Assembly: GCA_002315505.1 (NCBI GenBank)
Contig: DCGX01000065.1
Location: forward strand, 1 to 34,991
Reading direction: 5' to 3'
Length of the DNA stretch: 34,991 nt
DNA from: Ruminococcaceae bacterium UBA1767
Lineage (GTDB): Bacteria > Bacillota > Clostridia > Oscillospirales > Acutalibacteraceae
The notes under the pieces are model-generated. The model was given only the letters and a program-made list of their open reading frames with translations, did not search any database and was not told where the DNA came from. This document shows positions 16,419-25,028 of the stretch, one piece after another. The position numbers and the translations under genes are program-made. Numbering within the stretch: the first letter of the stretch is position 1; every line of letters starts with the position of its first letter.

Positions 16419-17138
16419 ATGATGAGTGTTAAGGAAGTTTGCAAATTATCGGGAGTGAGTGCGCGCACACTCCACTACTATGATTCAATCGGTCTGCTCT
16501 GCCCTGCCTTTGTAAGCGAATCGGGTTACAGATATTATGACAACGATAATCTTGAGCGGTTACACGATATATTACTTTTTCGTGAGCTTGAATTTTCACT
16601 CAGCGATATTAATAATATACTGAGTAATCCCGATTTTGACAGACAAGCGGCTATTGAACAGCAAATTGAATTGCTAACTTTAAAGAAACAACGACTTGAA
16701 AAGCTGATTACTCACGCAAAAAATATTAAGCAAAACGGAGTTGATAAAATGAGCTTTGAGGAATTCAACAAGGATAAAATAAACGAATATTCAAGGCAGG
16801 CAAAGGAAAAATGGGGACAGACCGAAGCCTTCACCGAATACGAGAGCAAGGGCTATTCCGAGCAGGAAGAAATGTCACTTGCCGATCGGCTGATGCAGTA
16901 TTTTGTTGCTTTCGGCAGGATGAAAAATAAAAATCCCGCAAGCGATGATGTGCAGACGCAGGTCAGAGCGCTTCAGGATTTTATATCGAAAAATTATTAC
17001 AACTGCACCAATCAGATTCTTGCTTCTCTCGGTCAGATGTACTGTGCAGGCGGCGAAATGACCGAAAACATCGACAAAGCGGGCGGAATCGGTACAGCTG
17101 AATTCACCGCAAAGGCAATCGAAATATACTGTGCATAA
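16419..17138 (+). CDS. MerR-family regulator with TipAS-type ligand domain
   Basis: The 239-aa protein has an N-terminal MerR DNA-binding domain (residues 2-70; SARTLHYYDSIGLLCP and SGYRYYDNDNLERL), a coiled coil (about 78-108) and a C-terminal TipAS antibiotic-recognition domain (from about 111; KEKWGQTEAFTEYE, then FISKNYYNCT). TipA-like regulators bind thiopeptide or other peptide-like compounds and switch on their own gene and resistance genes. GAGGTGATAATC precedes the ATG at 16419. An internal ATG with ribosome binding site could yield a free ligand-binding form (see separate entry). The target other than itself is not evident in this window. Confidence 0.93.
   Translation: MMSVKEVCKLSGVSARTLHYYDSIGLLCPAFVSESGYRYYDNDNLERLHDILLFRELEFSLSDINNILSNPDFDRQAAIEQQIELLTLKKQRLEKLITHAKNIKQNGVDKMSFEEFNKDKINEYSRQAKEKWGQTEAFTEYESKGYSEQEEMSLADRLMQYFVAFGRMKNKNPASDDVQTQVRALQDFISKNYYNCTNQILASLGQMYCAGGEMTENIDKAGGIGTAEFTAKAIEIYCA
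16737..17138 (+). promoter_or_regulatory. Internal ribosome binding site and start for a TipAS-like short form
   Basis: GGAG at 16737-16740 lies 8 nt before an in-frame ATG at 16749. Translation from there would give a 129-aa protein beginning MSFEEFNKDK, exactly the ligand domain without the HTH. Streptomyces tipA is known to make such a short form (TipAS) from an internal start; that it occurs here is inferred. Confidence 0.5.
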
Positions 17139-17144
17139 ATAAAG

Positions 17145-17180
17145 CAGCAGAGTCATTTTGACTCTGCTGTTATTTATCTT
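17145..17180. terminator. Bidirectional terminator between converging transcripts
   Basis: CAGCAGAGTCA and TGACTCTGCTG (17145-17155, 17159-17169) form a perfect 11-bp stem with a 3-nt loop. T-rich sequence follows on both strands, so it serves the MerR gene (+) and the surface-protein operon (-). Confidence 0.85.
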
Positions 17181-17827
17181 TTTACTAACTCTTTCAGCTT
17201 CTTTCCCCTAAACAATACTATTACAAAAATAGTGTATGTCAGAATCGGAAGGAAAAAGCCTACATAGTTTATAATCGTATTCTGTGCCTGCACAAGATAG
17301 TTAAACATCGAATGGTAAACCATTACGATATTCATTGTTGCTATAGAGCCACAGACAAATAGCTTTTTCTTTTTATGGATAAACGATACACAGCAGCCTG
17401 CAATTATCGAACAGATTCCGTGCATCAATCCCGACGAGAAGCCTCTGATAACCGCCCAGAAAATATTAACCGACTCAAAATTCTGACTTAGCACAATAAG
17501 ATTTTCCATAACCGCAAAGCCGATTCCTACACAAAAAGATGCCGCAATTATCTCCTTGGGCTTAAGTCTGCAAATAAATCCGTAGCAAAAAATCGGAAAC
17601 GCCTTGATAATTTCTTCCGTAATGGGTGCTATTGAGGTTGTAAAATAATACGTCGAGCAGTTAAAACTATTTAAAAGTAACCCATTTACCTCGCTGATAA
17701 ACAGACAGCACACTATTCCGCAAAGTATGAATTCTACCGCTGTTCTGCCCTTTCTTTCCATAAACAAAAGGAGTGATAAAAGCGGGCCTACAACACAAAT
17801 GAAAAGAATATAACTCATATTGTCCAT
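17174..17827 (-). CDS. PrsW-family intramembrane metalloprotease
   Basis: This 217-aa protein has 6-8 membrane helices and the PrsW signature residues: E71-E72 with K75 (PITEEIIKAFP), GIGFAVMEN with E108-N109 (101-109), R128 and H136 (VIRGFSSGLMHG), and H172 with N176 (VYHSMFNYL). In B. subtilis PrsW cleaves the anti-sigma factor RsiW in the membrane. No sigma or anti-sigma gene is nearby; here the gene is the last of seven in an operon of membrane-anchored surface proteins, which are candidate substrates. ATG 17827 follows AAGGGGGT by 7 bp and overlaps the previous gene by 13 bp. Confidence 0.88.
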   Translation of the reverse strand: MDNMSYILFICVVGPLLSLLLFMERKGRTAVEFILCGIVCCLFISEVNGLLLNSFNCSTYYFTTSIAPITEEIIKAFPIFCYGFICRLKPKEIIAASFCVGIGFAVMENLIVLSQNFESVNIFWAVIRGFSSGLMHGICSIIAGCCVSFIHKKKKLFVCGSIATMNIVMVYHSMFNYLVQAQNTIINYVGFFLPILTYTIFVIVLFRGKKLKELVKR

Positions 17828-18483
17828 TTGCCTACCCCCTTATCAAGAACAGGAAGAATCAGCACTGCAACAATTAATACAGCCACATTCGTGATTATGT
17901 ACGCTACTTCCATATTGTATGTCATAAACAGCAAATCGAGCACGTAGAAAACCTCAAGCAACAACGCAAAGGTATTGTATAATCTCAGCGGCTCAAAGAA
18001 TTCGTTCCCTTCCTTTGATAGAATAAGATGCTTAAAATTAAAATACGATGCCGCACATATCGTCAGCAATGTAAAGAAAATTAGTATTCTGTATATTTTA
18101 TCAACTGAGTCTGTATGAATTATTATTGCCGACAATACCGCAAGACAGGCAGGAACAATACATGCTATAATTGTAGCACGTTTATTGTTTTTCAGATTCT
18201 TGTCAACAAGACTGTCCAGTGCACCGAATTCCGCACAAAACAGAAGGCTGAAGCAGCTTATCGGCCCGAGAAGTCCGACATTAAAGCCATCAACATACTC
18301 GCCGACACAGATAAGCGAAACAACATTATACAGTCGTGTTACAGCCGCACAACCTATTGCCGCCGTTATCATCTGAAAATACAGCATCTTTCTGGTTGTA
18401 AGGCACTTTCTCACTCCATAGGCAAAGCCTGCAAAAAAACCGACAACCAAAGAAATATTAGAATATAATGACAAACTATCCAT
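17815..18483 (-). CDS. Seven-helix membrane protein of unknown function
   Basis: The 222-aa protein is nearly all membrane: about seven hydrophobic helices with short charged loops, starting at SNISLVVGFFAGFAYG and ending VAVLIVAVLILPVLDK. No family recognised; it looks like a receptor-like or scaffold 7-TM domain without an attached kinase. I chose the ATG at 18483 (CAGGTGA 4 bp upstream) instead of the longer frame, whose N-terminus would be inside the preceding gene. It overlaps that gene by 8 bp and the PrsW gene by 13 bp. Confidence 0.75.
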   Translation of the reverse strand: MDSLSLYSNISLVVGFFAGFAYGVRKCLTTRKMLYFQMITAAIGCAAVTRLYNVVSLICVGEYVDGFNVGLLGPISCFSLLFCAEFGALDSLVDKNLKNNKRATIIACIVPACLAVLSAIIIHTDSVDKIYRILIFFTLLTICAASYFNFKHLILSKEGNEFFEPLRLYNTFALLLEVFYVLDLLFMTYNMEVAYIITNVAVLIVAVLILPVLDKGVGKWTI

Positions 18484-19174
18484 TAATTTCACCTGTAAAA
18501 TATCCGTACTTATCGGAATTCTGATTATACAATCCAAGCAGCTTTTCTCCTGCAAGAGCACCATAGCAGTCACGAAGATTTCCGTCGGATGCAATTATTC
18601 TCGCATCGGGCAAGGTACAGTTAATTGTTCCGTCCGAGTCATAATATGCCGATGAAACGTAATCAGTATTTATATTCGCTCTGAAGCCATTAACATAAAC
18701 TCCGTCAACGCTGAAATTAAGTCTTTCTCCGCCATCCATATTAAGATGAAGACTAATCTTAGTGACAATGCCCGGCACCCATACATTCATTTCCGTTTTA
18801 TAGCCATTATCGTTCTTTCTCTGAAAGAGCTTTACGTAATTTTCGTTCTGATTTTTTCCGTTTTTATATGACATATCAAGAGTATATCTGTTGTTTGTAC
18901 CATATCCGTTCTGATCCTTATAATCAAAAGCAAAGCTCAAATCACATATTGCATCAGAATCACAATCGTTAGTATTGCAGGGATTTGCTACATTAAGTAC
19001 AAGCGTATACAGATACATACTCTGCTCTTCGGAATGACTGACATTCTGATTAACAGAATTTGTTGTGCTTGCGCCGAAAGCCCTTGTTGCAGAAAGGACG
19101 AAGGATATTATCAGCAAAGCTACAACAAGTATTTTTGCAAGTGAGCCTGAGCCTTTTATTTTCAGCTTTTTCAT
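18476..19174 (-). CDS. Small secreted protein of the surface operon
   Basis: The 232-aa product has a signal peptide (LAKILVVALLIISFVLSATR, cleavage near AFGA). The mature part is beta-rich, with a Cys/Asp cluster NPCNTNDCDSDAIC (about 88-101) and a block YVKLFQRKND...NVWVPGIVTKISLHLNMDGG... resembling weakly a PLAT/LH2 sandwich. No transmembrane anchor follows, so it is secreted or held by its neighbours. It sits 15 bp after the 1501-aa gene. Confidence 0.75.
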   Translation of the reverse strand: MKKLKIKGSGSLAKILVVALLIISFVLSATRAFGASTTNSVNQNVSHSEEQSMYLYTLVLNVANPCNTNDCDSDAICDLSFAFDYKDQNGYGTNNRYTLDMSYKNGKNQNENYVKLFQRKNDNGYKTEMNVWVPGIVTKISLHLNMDGGERLNFSVDGVYVNGFRANINTDYVSSAYYDSDGTINCTLPDARIIASDGNLRDCYGALAGEKLLGLYNQNSDKYGYFTGEING

Positions 19175-19189
19175 ACCATCATCCCTTCT

Positions 19190-22100
19190 TTATATATTGA
19201 TTTTCGAGTTGCCGTACTCGACAAGCTCAAGGCAATGTCCGCCCGTGATTTTTTTAGCAGGAACAACGCTGTTATCCATACGATTTACATAAAGATAAGT
19301 TCTGCAGTCAATCATTTTCTTTCCGTCATCCTCTGTTTTGATGACACCTGAATTAAGGTTACAACGCTTTCCTTCGGTTGAGAATACATTTTCCCACTGA
19401 TATTTTTCGTCACTGTCGGGCACTCTGTCACGCGTTGACGCACCTAACTTAAGAATCGGACTCAGCGACAGAAGACTCTTATCCGAGCCTGAAGCATAAT
19501 ACGTTGTGTAATACAGATAAAGTAAATCTCCACCTGCACCGCTGTTGAGTGACAGACCGTCCGCTTTATCGCTCGAAGCCGCAATATACTTGATTCCGTC
19601 GACATTAATTTCCTCAGTGTATTTCTGATTTACCGTAACGATAATATCTCTTATAGCAAATTTGGAATTTTTATCTGTCTTTTTAGGAGTTGTTTTAGCA
19701 TATCCGAGATAGATATATTCTCCGCCTGCTTTTTCATTGAGATTCATATCAAGCGCAATACAACAGCCCTGCGTGAGCAAATTACAAAGAGCATCATTCT
19801 TTGTTTTACCATGGCCGAGGTACAGCGAAGACATATGAGTATTTGTATCCTCAAAATATGTATGAATATAATATTCATCTCCGACCGCACCGTAAAGACT
19901 CGCTTTTTGAGTGTCGGTATCTGTTTTGTTTGCATTAAGAACAGTTGCCGCACCCGAAACAATCGGAGTATTATCCAGATTGAGCTTCGTTATCGGCTCT
20001 CCGGGCACTGAACCGCTACTGATTGCACAGTAAAGCCAGAAACCACCGTTCTTATCATTAATTTTATCACCGCATTTTGAATACTTAACACCATTTACAA
20101 GAATTTCGGGCGGTGCACTGTTTCCGGAAGCCTTATATTTAATGATACCCGAGATAGCACTTGATGAATTATTCGTTCTTGAAACGCCGATATACGAGCA
20201 TTTTGATGAATAATCCTCATAATCTCCCATATAGGATTCCGATTTGCTTACTGCGGCATTTACATTGATAATCTCATCGTTACAGCTTGAAAGAAGTGAC
20301 TTGATGCAGATATCATCTGCGGTTTTGTCGATAGCTTCTCTCTGCTCATCCTCGAGATTATTATAATCCTTTTCGTCCATCATGCCCTTCAGGTTATATG
20401 TTACCACATTTATTGCAGAAATATATTTCATTTCGGAAACATTCTTTCTGATATATAAATATGCCTTCTGGCAATCCGAACTGCCGTTTTTGTAATATGC
20501 AATATTGTGCGACTCTGTTGCATTCGGATTTCTCGCATCCTGGATGCTGACGAAGCCTTCCTCCGCTTCGTTGCTGCGTGAGAGCAAAATATCCTCAACT
20601 CTCAGCGGTGTTTTACCTTCAACAGGTCCACAAACAAACAAGCCCTTCGCTCTGATATTTGAATTATTCCACGAAACATTTTCAAAATCGTCCGGAGCCA
20701 TCTCACCGTCATCATATTTCCTGACAACATCCGCACCCGAGGAATCAACATAAGAATGATTTAAATACATTCCTCTGTAGAATTCGTCTTCGTCACGGTC
20801 AGCCTGTGCCTGCTCGGGCAACTGGAAGTAAATATCGCAAGCCGAGAAACCACCGTTTACGGCCGAGCCTAAATTTGCATATACCGAAGTGTTTCCCGGT
20901 GATGCGATATAGGTTTCCGCATCGGTTATTGCACGATAAGGATTATGTGTAACCGAATAGCAAATATATGTTTCCAGCTTATCAAACGGCCACAGCATAG
21001 TTCCGTTTGAATAAGATGTCTTACATTTTACAGAAAGTCCCTTTGTAAGATTAATCTCAATCTTTTTAAGTCCGAGCTCTTCGATATACTTATCAAGATT
21101 TTTCTTGTTATCATCAGCCTTACAGCCGGAAACAATTACAAGCCCCGAAAGATATTCTTCGCCCGAAGTATAAGTTACCGAGGGATGGAAATACAACAGC
21201 TTCTTTGTTGCAGAGAAATTATCATACTCAGTTGAAGTATTGTATTCGGTATCATCGCCTGTGTTGAAATTGTAGGCTGTTCCTCCGCAGAAAAGATTGA
21301 CAGGCTCATAGCCTTCAGTTGCATTCTTTATAGAATCAAAAACCTTAAGATCTGCAAAAATCGGTGTTCCTGCAATACTGTACGAAGTATAATAAAGTCC
21401 GTCACCCGTTGCGGTCACGCCGCAGTTTGTATATGAAGCCTGACCGAAAACAAACGGTGAAGATGTGTTTTTACCCGAAATACGAATATCCGTAATTGCT
21501 TCTGACGGATCTGTTGTCGTCATATAGCCAAGATATGTATACTTATCTGAAACGGGTGAAAGATTAATATCAAGGACAATATAGTCCTTTCTTATCAAAT
21601 CAGACTTTGCTGCCGCTTCTGTTTTCTGAGTTGAAAGTAACAGCTTCAAAAGATACAGCTGTTTATCTGACTTCGGAGCAACCTCACCCTCGTTGATTTC
21701 CACATTTGAAATATCGTTATGGAAGTACAGATAAACAGGCGTTGCTGAGCTTTCTTTAACATTTGCATTGAGATTAGCCGCAACAACCTCACCGAAATTC
21801 TTTACAGGTGAATAGCCTGCAGGAGTGACTGCATTACCGGTTACAACGGTGAAAGCTTTTTCTGCACTATCGACGCAAATCGGCTCACCCAATGATGGGT
21901 CGGTTGTGTAATAAAGAGCATTCCATCTCTTGCCATTATTTGCATTAATATCAGCAACTGAAGACGAGGACGGCACAAGACTGTATTTGACACATTTCGA
22001 GCCAAATAAATCATACATTACAACAGGAATTTCTGTGTATTCCTCTTCCTCATCATCAAACAAGTCAATTATCCACTTGATAAACATCGCAACAAGGACA

Positions 22101-23695
22101 ATTAACATTGCCGCAAGAACAACGTAGCTTGCAATAATAGCCATACATCCGAGAACACCGAGAATCGAACCGAGAACTCCCGAGCCGATAGCTGATGCAC
22201 AAACCGTCCATGTTGTAGCGGTACCCGCCCACACTGCAAATGAAGACATATAGCCAATAGCACTTGCACTGAGATAGGTAATACTGTAAGCAATGCTGAC
22301 AACAATACTTACGAAATTGATTAAGTTCAAAGCCTCGGACAAGGCGGTATCAACAGAATCCTCCTTTGTAAGGTCAACATATGTTGAACCAGCCTCGGAA
22401 AAACGCTGAAGCTCAGTAGTAAGAGCCACCTTTTTCTCATATATTGTCTGATCTGTTCCGACCCATATTGACAGCGCATTGCTGTTACTGCAGTTCTTAA
22501 CCTTGTCATCTATTTCGTCAAAATATTCCTCACTTGTCTTTAACAGTTCTTCACTGTTTTCAAGATAAAATACAAGAGACGCAAGTCCTGCCAATCTAAG
22601 GATTCCTGCCTGTCCGTTGGTAAGTGCGCTGACAAGCGGATACAGCTTCCTCAGCTCCTGAGTAGTTGAAAATGACAGCTTACCTACACTTACAATGTAA
22701 TCACCGAGAAGAGTATCGTCATCATATTTATATTTATTGAGGATTTCATAAGCGGAAATGTAGAAGGCGTCACCCTCAGTTTCATCGAGCTTATTTCCCT
22801 CGTCAATATCATTTAATGTATCCTCGGGAATTTCACAGTTATCACCTTTTTCGGCTTCCACAAGACTTTCTGTCTTACTGAGTACCGCTCTTGCAGACGC
22901 ATCCTCATATTTTTCACTGAAATCCTGAAGTGAAAGATAAATTTCAACTGCTATTTCTTTATAAAGAGCATCTTCGTCTTTTCCGCAGTTGTCACTGTCA
23001 ACCATTTCACGTACTTCACTTGTATAAACACGCTGTGCCCAGTTTGTGTCACCGTAATCAGCCGTACCTGCAACAAGTGCATTGTAAATCGAGTTAACAA
23101 CCGCTGTGTTTGCTCTTGAAAGAATTTTCAGAATATAATCGGTGGTACACTTTCCCGAAAGGAAGTAATCACCGAGAAGCGGAGTGCCTGTCAGATCGGT
23201 TTTGTAATAGTTGAGAATCCGATATGCTTCCTTTGCGGCAGGGCTTCCGCTTTTATAATTTTTTATAAATTCATTTACAGCCTCAAGCATTTCGTTAGCT
23301 ACACCTGCGAGCTTTTCAACCTGCTTTTTAGCAATATCGCCGTAGGTTACCGTTTTATATCCGCTTTTCATCTGTGCCATGGAAACATCGGTGATTGCAA
23401 GGTCACGGTTGGTTGTAGTCTTATAGCCTAAAACAACTGCATCATAACCTGTACCTGCATTGAGATTTCCCGACGAGCATATATATCCCTCAGCCTCAGC
23501 CTTCTTTTTTGCATCATTAACCGTTGATGCTCTGAAGGTTTTAAGTTCACTGATATATACAGGCTCTTCGTATGCCTTCGCAATTATCTGAGTAGAAGGA
23601 ACAAGACAAATGCACGCAATAAGCATCACTGCGATAAAAGACAGGCATACATATTTAATCCTTTTCGCTGTCAGCTTCTTTTTTATTGTTTTCAT
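19190..23695 (-). CDS. Giant membrane protein with repeated extracellular units (paralog C)
   Basis: The 1501-aa protein has an N-terminal hydrophobic signal/anchor (16-33), an N-terminal unit YISELKTFRAST...VVLGYKTTTNRDLAITD (47-104) and a helical region with YPLVSALTNGQAGILRLAGL (352-371). A block of about four membrane helices spans 458-545, ending in an acidic stretch (DDEEEEY). About 950 residues follow, built of repeated units such as YTYLGYMTTTDPSEAITDI, ALYYTTDPSLGEPI and YIYLGYAKTT. No catalytic motif or C-terminal anchor is seen. I chose ATG 23695, 10 bp after GGAGG, since the GTG at 23704 touches that site. It overlaps the beta-helix gene by 41 bp. Confidence 0.88.
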   Translation of the reverse strand: MKTIKKKLTAKRIKYVCLSFIAVMLIACICLVPSTQIIAKAYEEPVYISELKTFRASTVNDAKKKAEAEGYICSSGNLNAGTGYDAVVLGYKTTTNRDLAITDVSMAQMKSGYKTVTYGDIAKKQVEKLAGVANEMLEAVNEFIKNYKSGSPAAKEAYRILNYYKTDLTGTPLLGDYFLSGKCTTDYILKILSRANTAVVNSIYNALVAGTADYGDTNWAQRVYTSEVREMVDSDNCGKDEDALYKEIAVEIYLSLQDFSEKYEDASARAVLSKTESLVEAEKGDNCEIPEDTLNDIDEGNKLDETEGDAFYISAYEILNKYKYDDDTLLGDYIVSVGKLSFSTTQELRKLYPLVSALTNGQAGILRLAGLASLVFYLENSEELLKTSEEYFDEIDDKVKNCSNSNALSIWVGTDQTIYEKKVALTTELQRFSEAGSTYVDLTKEDSVDTALSEALNLINFVSIVVSIAYSITYLSASAIGYMSSFAVWAGTATTWTVCASAIGSGVLGSILGVLGCMAIIASYVVLAAMLIVLVAMFIKWIIDLFDDEEEEYTEIPVVMYDLFGSKCVKYSLVPSSSSVADINANNGKRWNALYYTTDPSLGEPICVDSAEKAFTVVTGNAVTPAGYSPVKNFGEVVAANLNANVKESSATPVYLYFHNDISNVEINEGEVAPKSDKQLYLLKLLLSTQKTEAAAKSDLIRKDYIVLDINLSPVSDKYTYLGYMTTTDPSEAITDIRISGKNTSSPFVFGQASYTNCGVTATGDGLYYTSYSIAGTPIFADLKVFDSIKNATEGYEPVNLFCGGTAYNFNTGDDTEYNTSTEYDNFSATKKLLYFHPSVTYTSGEEYLSGLVIVSGCKADDNKKNLDKYIEELGLKKIEINLTKGLSVKCKTSYSNGTMLWPFDKLETYICYSVTHNPYRAITDAETYIASPGNTSVYANLGSAVNGGFSACDIYFQLPEQAQADRDEDEFYRGMYLNHSYVDSSGADVVRKYDDGEMAPDDFENVSWNNSNIRAKGLFVCGPVEGKTPLRVEDILLSRSNEAEEGFVSIQDARNPNATESHNIAYYKNGSSDCQKAYLYIRKNVSEMKYISAINVVTYNLKGMMDEKDYNNLEDEQREAIDKTADDICIKSLLSSCNDEIINVNAAVSKSESYMGDYEDYSSKCSYIGVSRTNNSSSAISGIIKYKASGNSAPPEILVNGVKYSKCGDKINDKNGGFWLYCAISSGSVPGEPITKLNLDNTPIVSGAATVLNANKTDTDTQKASLYGAVGDEYYIHTYFEDTNTHMSSLYLGHGKTKNDALCNLLTQGCCIALDMNLNEKAGGEYIYLGYAKTTPKKTDKNSKFAIRDIIVTVNQKYTEEINVDGIKYIAASSDKADGLSLNSGAGGDLLYLYYTTYYASGSDKSLLSLSPILKLGASTRDRVPDSDEKYQWENVFSTEGKRCNLNSGVIKTEDDGKKMIDCRTYLYVNRMDNSVVPAKKITGGHCLELVEYGNSKINI

Positions 23696-25025
23696 CGTCT
23701 TCACTCCTCCTTCTTTTCTTTATTGAATACGGAACTACGAAAGAAAATACAACCAGAACTACTGCTCCGATTATTATCATTCTCATAGAACCACTGCCGA
23801 TTGCCGATGAAACAAAATTCTCGGCAACTGTCTTTTCTTTTGTAAATTTGAGATTTCCTCTGTCTGCAAAAAGATAATTTTTAAACTGAAAAATGCTGAT
23901 GTCCTTACAGATAACAGATTCGTTATCATCGGCTAAATCAATGCCAACGTGCGCTCCTTCGGTAAATCCGCCGCAATTCATATAAGCTGTTGATGCTACA
24001 CCGATCTGAAGACACAGGTCACTGTTTCCGTCGGAATCCTTATTGTTTTCAACCACGAGCTGTCCGCAACAGTTAATATCATACATACTGTCGACATAAA
24101 TTCCACCGCCGTCATCACTTGCGTTGTTATTAATAATAGTATTATCCATTACATAAACTCTGTCTGTATGAACATAAATTCCGCCACCATCTACAGCGCA
24201 TCTGTTTTCTTTTATTGTATTGTTTCTTAATGTTGTACCGCCACTGCCGTTTGCATAAACCGCACCGCCGTGTCCTGAGGACTTATTATATAAAAATGTA
24301 CAACCTGTAACCGAAGCGGCTTCGTCAGAATTAAGATACACTGCACCGCCGTCTCCCTTTGAATAGTTTCCTTCAAAAACGCAGTTTTTAAGAGTCACCC
24401 TACTGTCATCGGAATAAATCGCACCGCCCTCGCCGTCAAACGAACGATTTGTGTAAAATCTTGTTCCGACAAGCTCGACCTTAACATTTTCTTCGGCATA
24501 AATTGCACCGCCGTCATCATCGCTGACACAACCGACAATTGAGCAATCCGTCATTTTAAGTGTGGCATTATCCTCAAGATAAATTGCACCACCGTGGTCA
24601 TCGGTCATACCTCCGACAAGCACACCGCCTTTAATAATCGAATTGTAATTATCGCTTTCCTTATTTGAGTCTTTGATTGTCAGTGATGCATTCTCGTTAA
24701 GATGGAAAATTCTTCCCTTAGCCTTACGTGCATCGAGCTTAAAGCCATTAAGATCAATATACAATTTTGCACTGTCAGGAATTGCATAACCTTCAGCCGC
24801 TATTCCTTCGCTGCCAAGATTCCAGTCAGTCATAAGGGTAACAATTGTTTCGATTTTTCTCTCCTTAACCGCATAATTAAATGCTTCCTTAACGGATTTG
24901 AATTCCTGCTGTTCTGTACCCTTGGTAACAACTGCGGCAACAGTACCTTCTGCCAAAGCAGACGGCATTAATACAGACATTATCAATGCCGCAAAAATAA
25001 TAACAGATAATAATTTTCTTTTCAT
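23655..25025 (-). CDS. Membrane-anchored right-handed beta-helix surface protein
   Basis: The 456-aa protein has a signal peptide (MKRKLLSVIIFAALIMSVLM, cleavage after SALA). After a globular part (30-125), seven rungs with GGAIY/GGAVY/GGGIY recur every 26-28 residues between about 140 and 320, each followed by a CxF or NTI strand. This is the parallel beta-helix pattern of Pmp-like and pectate-lyase-like adhesins. A C-terminal helix (IIIGAVVLVVFSFVVPYSI) and KKRRR tail anchor it in the membrane with the tail inside. No LPXTG motif. It lies between paralogs B and C in the operon; the role is probably adhesion or glycan binding (inference). Confidence 0.88.
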   Translation of the reverse strand: MKRKLLSVIIFAALIMSVLMPSALAEGTVAAVVTKGTEQQEFKSVKEAFNYAVKERKIETIVTLMTDWNLGSEGIAAEGYAIPDSAKLYIDLNGFKLDARKAKGRIFHLNENASLTIKDSNKESDNYNSIIKGGVLVGGMTDDHGGAIYLEDNATLKMTDCSIVGCVSDDDGGAIYAEENVKVELVGTRFYTNRSFDGEGGAIYSDDSRVTLKNCVFEGNYSKGDGGAVYLNSDEAASVTGCTFLYNKSSGHGGAVYANGSGGTTLRNNTIKENRCAVDGGGIYVHTDRVYVMDNTIINNNASDDGGGIYVDSMYDINCCGQLVVENNKDSDGNSDLCLQIGVASTAYMNCGGFTEGAHVGIDLADDNESVICKDISIFQFKNYLFADRGNLKFTKEKTVAENFVSSAIGSGSMRMIIIGAVVLVVFSFVVPYSIKKRRRSEDDENNKKEADSEKD

Positions 25026-25028
25026 AAA

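Noticed and set aside
15878..16432. 184-codon open frame in the aminotransferase region
   Set aside because: It is a frame-shifted shadow of the aminotransferase gene with Arg/Ser/Leu-rich composition and runs through a terminator and a promoter.
17174..17827. CPBP-type (CAAX-like) protease instead of PrsW
   Set aside because: The order EExxK, FAxxEN, RxxxxxxxH and HxxxN fits PrsW better; CPBP proteins lack the FAxxEN block.
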